Of a stretch of 34,799 nucleotides of DNA, positions 23,481 to 31,759 are shown piece after piece. The notes under the pieces were generated by a model. It worked only from the letters and a program-made list of their open reading frames with translations, was not told the origin of the DNA and did no database searches. A program made the translations under genes and the position numbers. The stretch lies in NCBI GenBank assembly GCA_023261695.1, contig JAHFON010000009.1:1-34799 (forward strand). The letters run 5' to 3'. Within the stretch, counting starts at the first letter, position 1; every line of letters starts with the position of its first letter. This stretch comes from Candidatus Moraniibacteriota bacterium (lineage in GTDB: Bacteria; Patescibacteriota; Minisyncoccia; Moranbacterales; UBA1568).

Positions 23481-24647
23481 TCAATTATTATAAGTTTTAA
23501 TGGTCTCTTGATATAAATTATAATATTCCAGCGCGACATTTTTCCAGCTCATCGTTTCCGCGCGTCTGCGGCTTGCTTGACCAAAATGCGCACACAACTC
23601 TTCATCATTCATTAACCGCTTTAATTTTTCCGCCAGATCACGCGCAGATTTTTGAATCACGGAAAATCCGTTCTCACCGTCTGTCAACAACTCTTCTGTG
23701 CCGCCAGTCATAGTCGCAAGCAGGGGCAAACCGCACGCCAAGGCTTCCAACATCGCGTTACTCATACCCTCATTAAGCGAAGGCAAAACGAATATGCTGG
23801 CTTCCTGATAATATGGAACTGTCTGTTCTCTAGGAATACGTCCCAGAAATTCGACATTTTTTTCGATACCTAGTTTCTTCACAAGGATTTCCAATTCTTG
23901 GCGGGCATTTCCATCCCCCATTATTTTTGCGCAAATGTTTGGATACTCTGTAGCCAACTGTGCGACGGCCTCAATCAGATATCGCAAACCCTTCCGATGT
24001 GTCACACGCGAGGCTCCGGTTGTTAGAATAAATCGCGGTGATTGCTTTCGCAGATTAGAATCCGGCTTGAAGTGATCGACGTCGACGCCGTTGTAAATGA
24101 TGCCTATTTTTTGTTTTGGCGCTGTTGGGAAGGCTAACTCCTTCAATTTTCTACTATTGGAAATAACAAACTTCGCTCTGCGCCAAACAAGACGGATGAG
24201 CGGCCGCAAAAAAATATAGAGTAATGAAAAACGTTCACTAAACCCAGGCACATCCGCTCCGCGCAGAGACACAATGTACGGCACGCCGTAGCTTTTGCTC
24301 AAACACAGCGCCATCAAACCGCAAGGTACGCCAAAAAAAGCGTGAATTGCGTCAAACTCCTCTTTTTTAAGCAGCTTATTGGCATAGCGGTATCCCCGCC
24401 AGGCGTATGTCAGCACGTTGATAATTGACTGATGATGCAATTCGCGATCTTTTTTTCCGATCGGCACGCTGTGAACAAATATTTTCTCCCCCACGACGGT
24501 ATTATGATAAACGCCGTCCACGGAGGAGGTTACCAAATGCACTTCAAAATTTGGAATGTGAACATACTCTTTGAGTATATACTCCGTGGCATTTCCCGCC
24601 CCGCCGCCCAAAGGCGGATATTCATAATTTAAGAAAAGTATTTTCAT
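23481..24647 (-). CDS. Family 4 glycosyltransferase
   Basis: A 388-residue GT-B enzyme. It starts MKILFLNYEYPPLGGGAGNAT, with the glycine-rich loop of GT4 proteins. IYNGVDVDHFKPD is the linker, TTGASRVTHRKGLRYLIEAV starts the donor half, and EGMSNAMLEALACGLPLLAT gives a complete E-x7-E motif. It lies 15 nt after the PfkB-like gene and 14 nt before the YbhN-like gene, suggesting that glycan genes are read from the same transcript as the glycolytic genes. Specificity unknown. Confidence 0.9.
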   Translation of the reverse strand: MKILFLNYEYPPLGGGAGNATEYILKEYVHIPNFEVHLVTSSVDGVYHNTVVGEKIFVHSVPIGKKDRELHHQSIINVLTYAWRGYRYANKLLKKEEFDAIHAFFGVPCGLMALCLSKSYGVPYIVSLRGADVPGFSERFSLLYIFLRPLIRLVWRRAKFVISNSRKLKELAFPTAPKQKIGIIYNGVDVDHFKPDSNLRKQSPRFILTTGASRVTHRKGLRYLIEAVAQLATEYPNICAKIMGDGNARQELEILVKKLGIEKNVEFLGRIPREQTVPYYQEASIFVLPSLNEGMSNAMLEALACGLPLLATMTGGTEELLTDGENGFSVIQKSARDLAEKLKRLMNDEELCAHFGQASRRRAETMSWKNVALEYYNLYQETIKTYNN

Positions 24648-24662
24648 AATCTGCCAATCGGT

Positions 24663-25691
24663 TCAATGCAAACGTCGCGGAGTAATTTTTTTTATTATAT
24701 CGTCCATTGCGCTTTTTGAGAGAAGTCCGGCGATAGCTCCATAAGCGCCAACCACACTTCCGCTATTGGCTATGCCGTAACGAAGTCCGTAATCAATCGA
24801 TTTGCCTTCCAAAATCGCGACTAAAAATCCCGATGCGAACGCGTCTCCGGCGCCGGTGCTATCTATCAGCCCATTGAGCGTGTAACTGGGACAATACCAG
24901 CATTCTTGGCCGTCAAAACTCCACGCCCCGCGCTTGCCGTCTGTCATACCAATGATGCCGGCGCCTAAATTTTTGAGAGTTTTCAGCAGAAACATTTCGT
25001 CATCCAGATGTTCCCGAGAGATTTCCTTTTGCGTTTCCAGTATAAGTTCAATCGCCTCGTCTTTATTTAACACCAGCACGTCGGACTTTGTCATCGCCTG
25101 AAACATCAGCTTTGCGTCTTCTTTGATGTTATGTTGTCCGGGATTGAGCGCGAGCGCGTAGCCGTATTTTTCTTTCAGCGCAATTAATGTTGTCAGTTTT
25201 TTTCTCCAATCTCCGTTTAACGCGCTGACAAAAACCCAAGAGGCATCCGCGAATTTTTCTTCGATGATTTCCAGTTTTTCGTTGGCGTCACGGTTATGAA
25301 AAATGACGCGCTCGCCATTTTGTATCAGAACAATAATAGCGGAGAGATCGGTTTTGGCCGCCTCATCAATAAATAGCATCTCTGCCGGCACGTTTTCGCG
25401 TTCAAATTCACTGACGATCCACTTGCCAGTGGCGTCATTGCCAATCTTGCTATAACAACCAGCCGCCTGCCCAAGGCGTGTCAATCCGTGCGCGACATTA
25501 GCCGCCACGCCGCCGACTGCCTCGTAGCGATCCGCCACGGCGTATTTACCTCCCAACTCAAAAGCGATCTTCTGCTTCGCGGTGATGTCTTCCGGCGTGT
25601 CCAGAATAACTCCTTCGTCCGTCGGAAAAAAAACATCTTTGGAAACCGATCCCACGCAAATTACTTTGTAAGATTTTTTGCGAAAAAACAT
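24663..25691 (-). CDS. PfkB/ribokinase-family sugar kinase
   Basis: 342 residues from ATG 25691; the track's extra 66 N-terminal residues overlap eno and are rejected. Family motifs are GGVAANVAHGLTRLG (60-74), a LNKDEA block (208-213), and the anion-hole/catalytic GLIDSTGAGDAFASGF with Asp283 as base. It phosphorylates a sugar, sugar phosphate or nucleoside; which one cannot be decided. It begins 1 nt after eno and follows pgk-eno. An aldohexose-phosphate kinase role in glycolysis is possible, an attractive idea because many CPR genomes lack a classical PfkA, but it remains inference. Confidence 0.85.
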   Translation of the reverse strand: MFFRKKSYKVICVGSVSKDVFFPTDEGVILDTPEDITAKQKIAFELGGKYAVADRYEAVGGVAANVAHGLTRLGQAAGCYSKIGNDATGKWIVSEFERENVPAEMLFIDEAAKTDLSAIIVLIQNGERVIFHNRDANEKLEIIEEKFADASWVFVSALNGDWRKKLTTLIALKEKYGYALALNPGQHNIKEDAKLMFQAMTKSDVLVLNKDEAIELILETQKEISREHLDDEMFLLKTLKNLGAGIIGMTDGKRGAWSFDGQECWYCPSYTLNGLIDSTGAGDAFASGFLVAILEGKSIDYGLRYGIANSGSVVGAYGAIAGLLSKSAMDDIIKKITPRRLH

Positions 25692-25692
25692 A

Positions 25693-26982
25693 TTATTTAT
25701 CGGATTCAAAAATTTGTAGCAATCTATTATATTTGGTGATGCGTTCTCCGCGCGAAAGCGAGCCGGATTTGATAAATTCCGCGCCCGTGCCAAAAGCGAA
25801 ATCAGCGATAAAATCATCAACGGTTTCACCGGACCGGTGCGATACGATCCTGTGCATTTTGTGTTTCTTGGCCAGTTCCATACAGGCAATAGTTTCCGTG
25901 ACTGTTCCGATCTGATTCAATTTGATAAGTATGGCATTGCAGGATTGCTCCGCTATGGCTTTAGTCAGACGTTTGACGTTAGTCACCAAGAGATCGTCCC
26001 CGATAAACATCAGAGGCTTTCCGGAAGCACTTGCTTCTTTTTGAAGTTTTTCCCGCATCAGTGTCCAGCCCGGCCAGTCTTCTTCGTGCAATCCATCCTC
26101 AATAGAAACTACAAAATATTTTTGTATCCATTCACGGTAAACATTAATGAGGCTTTCGCGCGAAAGAGAAACATTTTCCGGTTTCAGCAAGTATTGATTA
26201 GTGTTCTCTTCATAAAAAGAATTGGCCGCCACATCCAGACCGATGCACACTTCCTGACCGGGACGATAACCAGCATCCGTGATAGCCCGTATAATTAGTT
26301 CTAATGCCTGCGCGTGACTCTCCACGCGCGGCGCGAAACCGCCCTCGTCACCCACGCCGGTAGCGAAACCCGCCTGATTCAGCAATTTTTGCAACGTATG
26401 AAAGATCTCGCTCCCCGCTTGCAATTGTTTCGTGAATCCTAAAATGCCGGACGGAATAATTTTGAATTCCTGAACCGAAAGTCCGGAGTCGCTGTGTTTG
26501 CCACCATTCAAGATATTGAACATCGGAACAGGAAATGAATTGCCTTTTTTCTTTTTTACGGAAAGCAGTGTGCCTATATGCGTGTACAGTGGTTTTCGCA
26601 AAGATTTAGCCGCCGCCCTGCAAACGGCCAGTGAAACTCCGAGAATGGCATTCGCCCCCAGCCGCGATTTGTTTTCCGTTCCATCCAGCGCGATCATTTT
26701 TTCGTCCAGCACTTTCTGACCCTCCGCATCCATACCAATGACCGCTTCCGCTAAATCTCCATTGATATGAGAAACGGCGTTCAATACGCCCGCTCCTCCA
26801 TAGCGATGCGGATCGCCGTCACGCAATTCCACCGCTTCACAAGCGCCAAGCGATGCTCCCGACGGCACGCCCGCGCAAGCGGAAGTAAAGTCATCCAGAG
26901 TTACAGTCACTTCAATGGTCGGATTGCCCCGCGAGTCCAAAATTTCCCTGCCTTTTACATCTGTAATTTTTGCCATAGCCAT
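25693..26982 (-). CDS. eno: Enolase
   Basis: A 429-residue enolase, full length for the family: 2-phosphoglycerate to phosphoenolpyruvate in the cytoplasm. It starts MAMAKITDVKGREILDSRGNPTIEV. GVGDEGGFAP holds the proton-relay Glu region, SIEDGLHEEDW and GDDLLVTN carry Mg ligands, and LIKLNQIGT and SHRSGETVDDFIADFAFGTGAEFIKSGS hold the catalytic Lys loop and C-terminal motif. The second ATG (26976) matches the usual start MAKI and lies 6 nt after a GAG, so it may be the true start. It sits 25 nt after pgk. Confidence 0.98.
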   Translation of the reverse strand: MAMAKITDVKGREILDSRGNPTIEVTVTLDDFTSACAGVPSGASLGACEAVELRDGDPHRYGGAGVLNAVSHINGDLAEAVIGMDAEGQKVLDEKMIALDGTENKSRLGANAILGVSLAVCRAAAKSLRKPLYTHIGTLLSVKKKKGNSFPVPMFNILNGGKHSDSGLSVQEFKIIPSGILGFTKQLQAGSEIFHTLQKLLNQAGFATGVGDEGGFAPRVESHAQALELIIRAITDAGYRPGQEVCIGLDVAANSFYEENTNQYLLKPENVSLSRESLINVYREWIQKYFVVSIEDGLHEEDWPGWTLMREKLQKEASASGKPLMFIGDDLLVTNVKRLTKAIAEQSCNAILIKLNQIGTVTETIACMELAKKHKMHRIVSHRSGETVDDFIADFAFGTGAEFIKSGSLSRGERITKYNRLLQIFESDK

Positions 26983-27007
26983 CTCGTAATTTTATAAACA
27001 CCAGTCA

Positions 27008-28069
27008 TTATAACACGCCTCCTATTTCCAAGGCCGCCAAACCGGGAAGTTTATGGCCGCTCAAATACTCCAGCATAGCTCCGCCTCCCGAAGACACAAA
27101 ACCGATTTTATCCATCACATTGGCTTTTTCCAAAACGGCCAGAGATTCCCCTCCGCCGATCAGCACAAAGGCTTCACTCTCAAGCATAGCCTGCAAAACC
27201 GCGCCGGTACCGACATCATACGGTTTCTCTTCAAACTTGCCCATTGGTCCGTTCCAAATTATTGTCTTGGCTGTCTTAATGATTTGAATATAATAGGCAA
27301 TCGTGTTCGGTCCGATGTCCAGACGCTTCGGGGAATCAAAATCTTGCGGCACCAGCACTTTTTCAGAGCAAGTAATTTTTTCGTCAATCATTTCATTGGC
27401 CACCTTGCCGCCTACCAAAACAGCATCGTAATTTTTTTCCAATTCTCGAATGAGCGGCAATTTTGTTTCAATTTTGGCGCCTCCGATTACGGCAATAGCC
27501 GGCCGCCGCGGCATCAGCCGCACTTGATCAAGCTTTTCTATTTCCCGCAAAACGCGAAATCCGGCGTAAGCCGGCAACAGCTTGGGCACTCCGACCACGG
27601 AAGCATGCGCGCGATGACAAACACTGAAGGCCTCATTAACAAATATGGAAAAAGGTTTGGCAAGAGCCCGGGCGAATTCCGGATCATTTGCTTCTTCCCC
27701 ATCATAAAAGCGCGTGTTTTCCAGAAGCAATAGCGTATTTTGAGATAAACTTGACAAAGCCGCTTCCACCCTCTCGCCTGTGCAATCCGGCACAAAAGTG
27801 ACAGGCTTTTGCAAAGCGCGTTCCACCGCCATGGTTATTTGTCCGACTGAAAATTTCTCGTTTCTCTTTCCATCGGGGCGTCCGAAATGCGTAAGCAGAG
27901 CGACCTTGACTCCGGGAAATGCGGAAATATAATTTATAGTTTCTTTGACAATATCCAAACGAAAATGTTCCTGAACTTCAGATACATTGTTCAGTTCCAC
28001 GTTGAAATCCACCCGTACGAGAACGCGCGCGTTTTTGAAATCAACTTGTTGGACATTTCGTAATTCCAT
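27008..28069 (-). CDS. pgk: Phosphoglycerate kinase
   Basis: 353 residues from ATG 28069 (MELRNVQQVDF); the track start adds seven residues. The family is usually 390-415 long, so this is a compact form. Motifs are VLVRVDFNV, LTHFGRPDG, LLLENTRFYDGEEAND, VNEAFSVCHRAHASVVG, VIGGAKIETKLPLI, IIWNGPMGKFE, and the nucleotide-binding FVLIGGGESLA plus FVSSGGGAMLEYL. It makes ATP and 3-phosphoglycerate. It is followed by eno and the PfkB-like kinase in one operon. About 50 nt separate it from mraY; no strong promoter was seen there. Confidence 0.97.
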   Translation of the reverse strand: MELRNVQQVDFKNARVLVRVDFNVELNNVSEVQEHFRLDIVKETINYISAFPGVKVALLTHFGRPDGKRNEKFSVGQITMAVERALQKPVTFVPDCTGERVEAALSSLSQNTLLLLENTRFYDGEEANDPEFARALAKPFSIFVNEAFSVCHRAHASVVGVPKLLPAYAGFRVLREIEKLDQVRLMPRRPAIAVIGGAKIETKLPLIRELEKNYDAVLVGGKVANEMIDEKITCSEKVLVPQDFDSPKRLDIGPNTIAYYIQIIKTAKTIIWNGPMGKFEEKPYDVGTGAVLQAMLESEAFVLIGGGESLAVLEKANVMDKIGFVSSGGGAMLEYLSGHKLPGLAALEIGGVL

Positions 28070-28121
28070 ATATTTATACATCCAAAACAAAATACTCTGA
28101 TCAGGATGTTACGATATTATT

Positions 28122-29243
28122 TTATTTTCCAATGCCTATTCCCATACCAAAAATTCCAATGACCACTCCAATGAGAGCCGTCAGAGCGGTAAAAATCCAG
28201 GCGCGCATCACTATTTTCGGCTCCGGCCAGCCTTTAGCCTCAAAATGATGGTGAAGCGGGGCCGCCAGAAAAAATTTGCGGCCGAGAAAACGTTTACTCA
28301 ACAGCTGAATGGCGACACTGCCAGATTCCAAAACATAAATAAAAACAATGACAAAAAATACCGGCACGGAATTAGTCAGCATCGCGATCACGCCCAATGT
28401 GGTGCCGAGAGAAATCGCTCCGGTATCTCCCATAAAGAACCGCGCCGGATAAATATTGAACCACAGAAACGCCAATAAAGCGCCGGCAATAGCCGCGCAC
28501 AGCGAAGCTAAATCCATTTTATTTTGAGTAAAAGCCATCAGCGTGAAAGAACTGAAGGCGATCAAAAGCACGCCCCCATTCAAGCCATCCAAACCGTCGG
28601 TTTCGTTGGAAGAAATCGCCGAAAAAAGAATAACGAAAATGAAAAGCGGAATATACCACCAGCCGATGGCGAAATCGCCCACTGCCGGAATATGAATTTG
28701 ATCCCAACCGAGTTTGGAGTAAAACCACCAGGCGCCTACTCCAGCAATCACAAACAGCCACCAGAAACGGAACGCGAAGCGCATACCGCCGCCTTTGTTG
28801 TTGCCATAACCGCGCACGCTCATATAATCGTCCAGAAACCCCAAAGCACCGGCAGTGACCAACGCGAAAAGTGGCAACCAAACTTGAGAACGTTTGAAAA
28901 AATCCAAACGCGCGATGAAATTAGTATCGGTAAAAACCGCGATAAAAGGAAAAATATAATGCGAAGCAAGCGCAAGCAACAATACGGATACCCAGACAAT
29001 CACACCGCCCATCGTAGGCGTTCCCGCTTTACCGGCGTGTAACTTATTGATCACCGTAAGATGATCGCCATCCACGGACTTTTCTTTTATTTTGATGCCA
29101 AATTTGTATACGTATAATATATGCGTCCAAATCGGCGTCAACAAAAACGCCAATACAAAAGCCGTCAAACCAGTAGCGAGTATTTTGAGAGCGTTGATGA
29201 TGATGGGAATATTTTGTATCTGGGCTATTTGAATCGTTTCCAT
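28122..29243 (-). CDS. mraY: Phospho-N-acetylmuramoyl-pentapeptide transferase
   Basis: A 373-residue integral membrane enzyme (about 10 helices) that makes lipid I from UDP-MurNAc-pentapeptide and undecaprenyl phosphate. Motifs are KAGTPTMGGVIVW, LGFLDDYM (first Asp pair), SNETDGLDGLNGG, FMGDTGAISLG and the C-terminal APLHHHFEAKGWPEPKIVMRAW, which is specific for MraY over WecA/TagO. A good SD (AAGGA) sits 7 nt before the ATG. It follows the dacA-like gene by 24 nt. Confidence 0.97.
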   Translation of the reverse strand: METIQIAQIQNIPIIINALKILATGLTAFVLAFLLTPIWTHILYVYKFGIKIKEKSVDGDHLTVINKLHAGKAGTPTMGGVIVWVSVLLLALASHYIFPFIAVFTDTNFIARLDFFKRSQVWLPLFALVTAGALGFLDDYMSVRGYGNNKGGGMRFAFRFWWLFVIAGVGAWWFYSKLGWDQIHIPAVGDFAIGWWYIPLFIFVILFSAISSNETDGLDGLNGGVLLIAFSSFTLMAFTQNKMDLASLCAAIAGALLAFLWFNIYPARFFMGDTGAISLGTTLGVIAMLTNSVPVFFVIVFIYVLESGSVAIQLLSKRFLGRKFFLAAPLHHHFEAKGWPEPKIVMRAWIFTALTALIGVVIGIFGMGIGIGK

Positions 29244-29250
29244 AAATTAT

Positions 29251-29255
29251 TCCTT
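29251..29255 (-). promoter_or_regulatory. Shine-Dalgarno AAGGA of mraY
   Basis: AAGGA on the minus strand with 7 nt to the ATG at 29243, one of the two clear SD sites noted in the window. The gene spacer is only 24 nt. Confidence 0.75.
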
Positions 29256-29267
29256 CTACGTTGTAGA

Positions 29268-30308
29268 TTATCTCCAATCAATGGCGCTAAAACTCCAATC
29301 AAACATCGAACGAATAGACTGCCAACGGTCCGGATCATTCAGCACAACCGCGATAATCTTGTGATTTTGATTTTGATCGCTAGCCACAGCTAAAAGCGAA
29401 TAACCGGAGAGCGGCGTGAATCCAGTTTTGGTCCCGATTAAATTCGGCAATTGACCCAGTAACTGATCGGTATTGAAAATCTCGTGGGTATATTTGCCGT
29501 CATCAGAAACAACAAATGTTTTTTCCGAACGCATAATATTCCAAAGAATAGCATATTTGAGAGCCTGCTTTGTAAATTGCGCCACGTCCCGCGCTGAAGA
29601 ATAACATTCGTTTTCCCGTCCGTCCAATTCCAAGCCTGACGGCGTGCAAAAATGCGTATTTTGCAAACCCAGTTTTTGAGCGCGCTCGTTCATCATATTC
29701 ACAAAACCCACCTGCGTTCCGCCGATATGCTTGCCAAGCGCGATGGCCGCATCATTAGCGCTGTTCATCAGCATCGCTTTCAAAAGATTGCGCGCGCTTA
29801 TTCGCTCTCCTACTTTCAACCGTTCCCCGTTGCAAAATCCAGAACGCGGACAACCAACTCGCGTGCCTTCGGTATATACCGCCTCCTCGTCAATCGTCAC
29901 CAGTTCGTCTAAATTTTTCAACTTTTCAACCACCAACGTCGCAGTAAATAATTTGGTGAGCGAGGCGATCTGTCGCCGTTGATCGGCGTTATTTTCATAC
30001 AACACGTCTCCGGAATCAGCATCCAAAATAGTTGTGGCGTGCGCCGTAGAAATACTTAAGCGCGGCGCGTAAGCACGTAATTCCGGACGAAAGCCAGTCG
30101 TCAAACTGCGATCTTCAAACACAAATGGCGCGTTTAACAGATTATCCGAAATATTTGAAGTTCCGGAAAAACGATCTTCAGCCGGCTCAAAAAAACTAAA
30201 AATATTCTCGCCGCGCGCAGAAAAATTCGCGCCCCGCTCAATCACAAAGTAGTAAGCCGCGATCACGGCTATGCTAAAAACTATCAGTTTGCGCCTTTGT
30301 TTAGTCAT
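29268..30308 (-). CDS. D-alanyl-D-alanine carboxypeptidase (peptidase S11, PBP5-like)
   Basis: A 346-residue exported enzyme that removes the terminal D-Ala from peptidoglycan stems. An N-terminal hydrophobic helix (8-23) anchors or exports it. The catalytic set is complete: SLTK (Ser116, Lys119), SAN (183-185) and KTG (294-296). Two Cys in VGCPRSGFCNG (153, 159) and one pair later could form disulfides. The protein ends after the catalytic domain; the beta-rich C-terminal domain and amphipathic anchor of PBP5 are absent. Its ATG overlaps the scpB stop by 8 nt. Together with mraY it forms a cell-wall pair. Confidence 0.95.
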   Translation of the reverse strand: MTKQRRKLIVFSIAVIAAYYFVIERGANFSARGENIFSFFEPAEDRFSGTSNISDNLLNAPFVFEDRSLTTGFRPELRAYAPRLSISTAHATTILDADSGDVLYENNADQRRQIASLTKLFTATLVVEKLKNLDELVTIDEEAVYTEGTRVGCPRSGFCNGERLKVGERISARNLLKAMLMNSANDAAIALGKHIGGTQVGFVNMMNERAQKLGLQNTHFCTPSGLELDGRENECYSSARDVAQFTKQALKYAILWNIMRSEKTFVVSDDGKYTHEIFNTDQLLGQLPNLIGTKTGFTPLSGYSLLAVASDQNQNHKIIAVVLNDPDRWQSIRSMFDWSFSAIDWR

Positions 30309-30870
30309 CTTGTTTTTTAATATCTTCCGTCAACAATGTCTTCAGCAGTTGATCTTGAGAAAATGTCGCGTAATCCGGTAATTCCGCGACGTTCTTTAGT
30401 CCGAGAGATTGAAGAAATTTGAAAGTGGGAAAATAAACATAACCGCGCGCATCTTCCGGATTGCCCTGGCGTTCAATCAGATCACGCAACAACAAATTAC
30501 GCAAAGTGAAACTGCAATTAACTCCGCGAATAGCTTCTATCTCAACGCGCGGAATCGGCGAAAGGTAAGCGATAATTGACAGCACCTCCAAAGCCGCTTT
30601 GCTCAAATCTTCTTTCAACACGCTTTTGGTCAACGCCTCGACAAATTCCGCGTTTTCTGATTTTGTCGCAAGCGTGACTTTTTGGTCTTTGACAATCAGC
30701 ATTAAACCGTGCTCCGCATCGCGCTCGTATTTTTCCGCAAGCGCTTGGACACAAGCCTCTATTTCGTCGTTATTTATTTTCAGTATTTTCGCCAAACGTC
30801 CGAAAGCTAGCGGTTCGCCACTGATAAAAAGCAGGGATTCCAAAACTGATATTTGGCGCGCGGATGTCAT
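30301..30870 (-). CDS. scpB: Segregation and condensation protein B
   Basis: 189 residues from ATG 30870 (MTSARQISVLESLLFISGEPL); the track's TTG start two codons earlier overlaps scpA and is less likely. Two winged-helix domains are visible, with the typical blocks ALEVLSIIAYLSPIPRVEIEAIRGVN and LLLRDLIERQG. It is the kleisin-associated partner of ScpA and SMC in chromosome segregation. The start lies 2 nt after the scpA stop. A C-terminal charged tail (TEDIKKQDD) is short. Confidence 0.95.
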   Translation of the reverse strand: MTSARQISVLESLLFISGEPLAFGRLAKILKINNDEIEACVQALAEKYERDAEHGLMLIVKDQKVTLATKSENAEFVEALTKSVLKEDLSKAALEVLSIIAYLSPIPRVEIEAIRGVNCSFTLRNLLLRDLIERQGNPEDARGYVYFPTFKFLQSLGLKNVAELPDYATFSQDQLLKTLLTEDIKKQDD

Positions 30871-30872
30871 AA

Positions 30873-31574
30873 TCAAATTCTTTTAATGCGAATATCACTA
30901 AAAAATCGCGTTTGCTCAACAAGAATAATTCTCTGTTTCACCATTTCCAGCACCGCCAGAAATGAAACAATAATCTCCACGCGATCGGCCGCCAGACGAA
31001 CCAGCTCGGAAAAAGACGCTTCTACGCGTTTCGCGAGCGTCTGTTGAAAAGAAAAAATTTTCTCTTCCAGAGTAATCACAGCGCGTATTTCTTTCTCCGG
31101 CAAATCTTCCAATACCGGTATTTCTCCCAAAACATCGGCAAAATGCGCGGAGAGCGAAGCGGTCGTCAAATCTTCCGGCGGATAAAAAACCGCACGCGTT
31201 CCCAAAAAACTCTTGCGGCTATAAGCCGCGCCCACTTGTCCGAACAGTACGCCCAATTTTGCCGCGACCTCGCGAAAACGCTTGTATTCGACAAGCCGTA
31301 ATTCCAAATCATCTATAGATGCCTCTTCTTCATCGCTAAATTCCAAAATAGGCAAAAGCGCGCGCGACTTAATGAGTATCAGACGCGCCGCGATAGTCAG
31401 AAACGAGGCGAGATTCTCTAATGAAATGGATTCATTCTGGCGCAGGTATTCCAAGTACTGATCAGCTACCTTGGCCAGACTCAAACGCGTGATGTCCAAT
31501 TCCTCATTCTCAATCAGAGACAACAAAAGATCCATCGGCCCTTCAAATTGTTCCAAATGGGTGTGATAAACCAT
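30873..31574 (-). CDS. scpA: Segregation and condensation protein A (kleisin)
   Basis: 233 residues from ATG 31574 (MVYHTHLEQFEGPMDLLLSLIE), rejecting the track's TTG four codons upstream. The N-terminal block LEQFEGPMDLLLSLIENEELDI and ADQYLEYL, LASFLTIAARLILIKSRALLP are diagnostic of the SMC-head-binding kleisin. The C-terminal winged helix includes ISFLAVLEMVKQRI as IVSFLAVLEMVKQRIILVEQ. It opens the minus-strand core block scpA-scpB-dacA-mraY-pgk-eno-pfkB. A candidate promoter with an inverted repeat lies just upstream. Confidence 0.95.
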   Translation of the reverse strand: MVYHTHLEQFEGPMDLLLSLIENEELDITRLSLAKVADQYLEYLRQNESISLENLASFLTIAARLILIKSRALLPILEFSDEEEASIDDLELRLVEYKRFREVAAKLGVLFGQVGAAYSRKSFLGTRAVFYPPEDLTTASLSAHFADVLGEIPVLEDLPEKEIRAVITLEEKIFSFQQTLAKRVEASFSELVRLAADRVEIIVSFLAVLEMVKQRIILVEQTRFFSDIRIKRI

Positions 31575-31584
31575 AGCAAAACAC

Positions 31585-31609
31585 AAGTGAGTAATCTACT
31601 TTCTCACTT
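31585..31609. promoter_or_regulatory. 7-bp inverted repeat at the scpA transcription start
   Basis: AAGTGAG (31585-31591) and CTCACTT (31603-31609) are perfect inverted arms with an 11-nt gap. They lie directly downstream of the proposed -10 box, covering the expected start of transcription, so they suit an operator better than an mRNA hairpin. Confidence 0.45.
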
Positions 31610-31610
31610 A

Positions 31611-31639
31611 AGAATAGCATTTTTGGCCTAATTCGCCAA
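31611..31639 (-). promoter_or_regulatory. Candidate promoter of the scpA block (TTGGCG-N17-TATTCT)
   Basis: Minus strand: TTGGCG at 31639-31634, a 17-nt spacer, and TATTCT at 31616-31611, each 4/6 to consensus. It lies downstream of the terminator of the preceding AAA+ gene and about 37 nt before the scpA ATG. Confidence 0.5.
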
Positions 31640-31666
31640 ATGATTCCTTTTTTATCTTTACTTCGT

Positions 31667-31692
31667 AAAAAAGTCCAACCTAAACAGGTCGG
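31667..31692 (-). terminator. Rho-independent terminator of the AAA+ gene
   Basis: On the minus strand CCGACCT-GTTT-AGGTTGG forms a 7-bp stem (one G-U pair) with a 4-nt loop, followed by ACTTTTTT. It lies 68 nt after the AAA+ stop codon and before the scpA promoter. The remainder of 31587-31759 shows nothing else. Confidence 0.7.
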
Positions 31693-31759
31693 CACGATGA
31701 CTGATACAGGCGGGTTTTCAAAATCAAAAAACACCTTTTGTACATTTCACTCATACGAT

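Noticed and set aside
25692-25889. 66-residue N-terminal extension of the PfkB-like ORF
   Set aside because: It lies inside the enolase coding end and resembles no ribokinase N-terminus.
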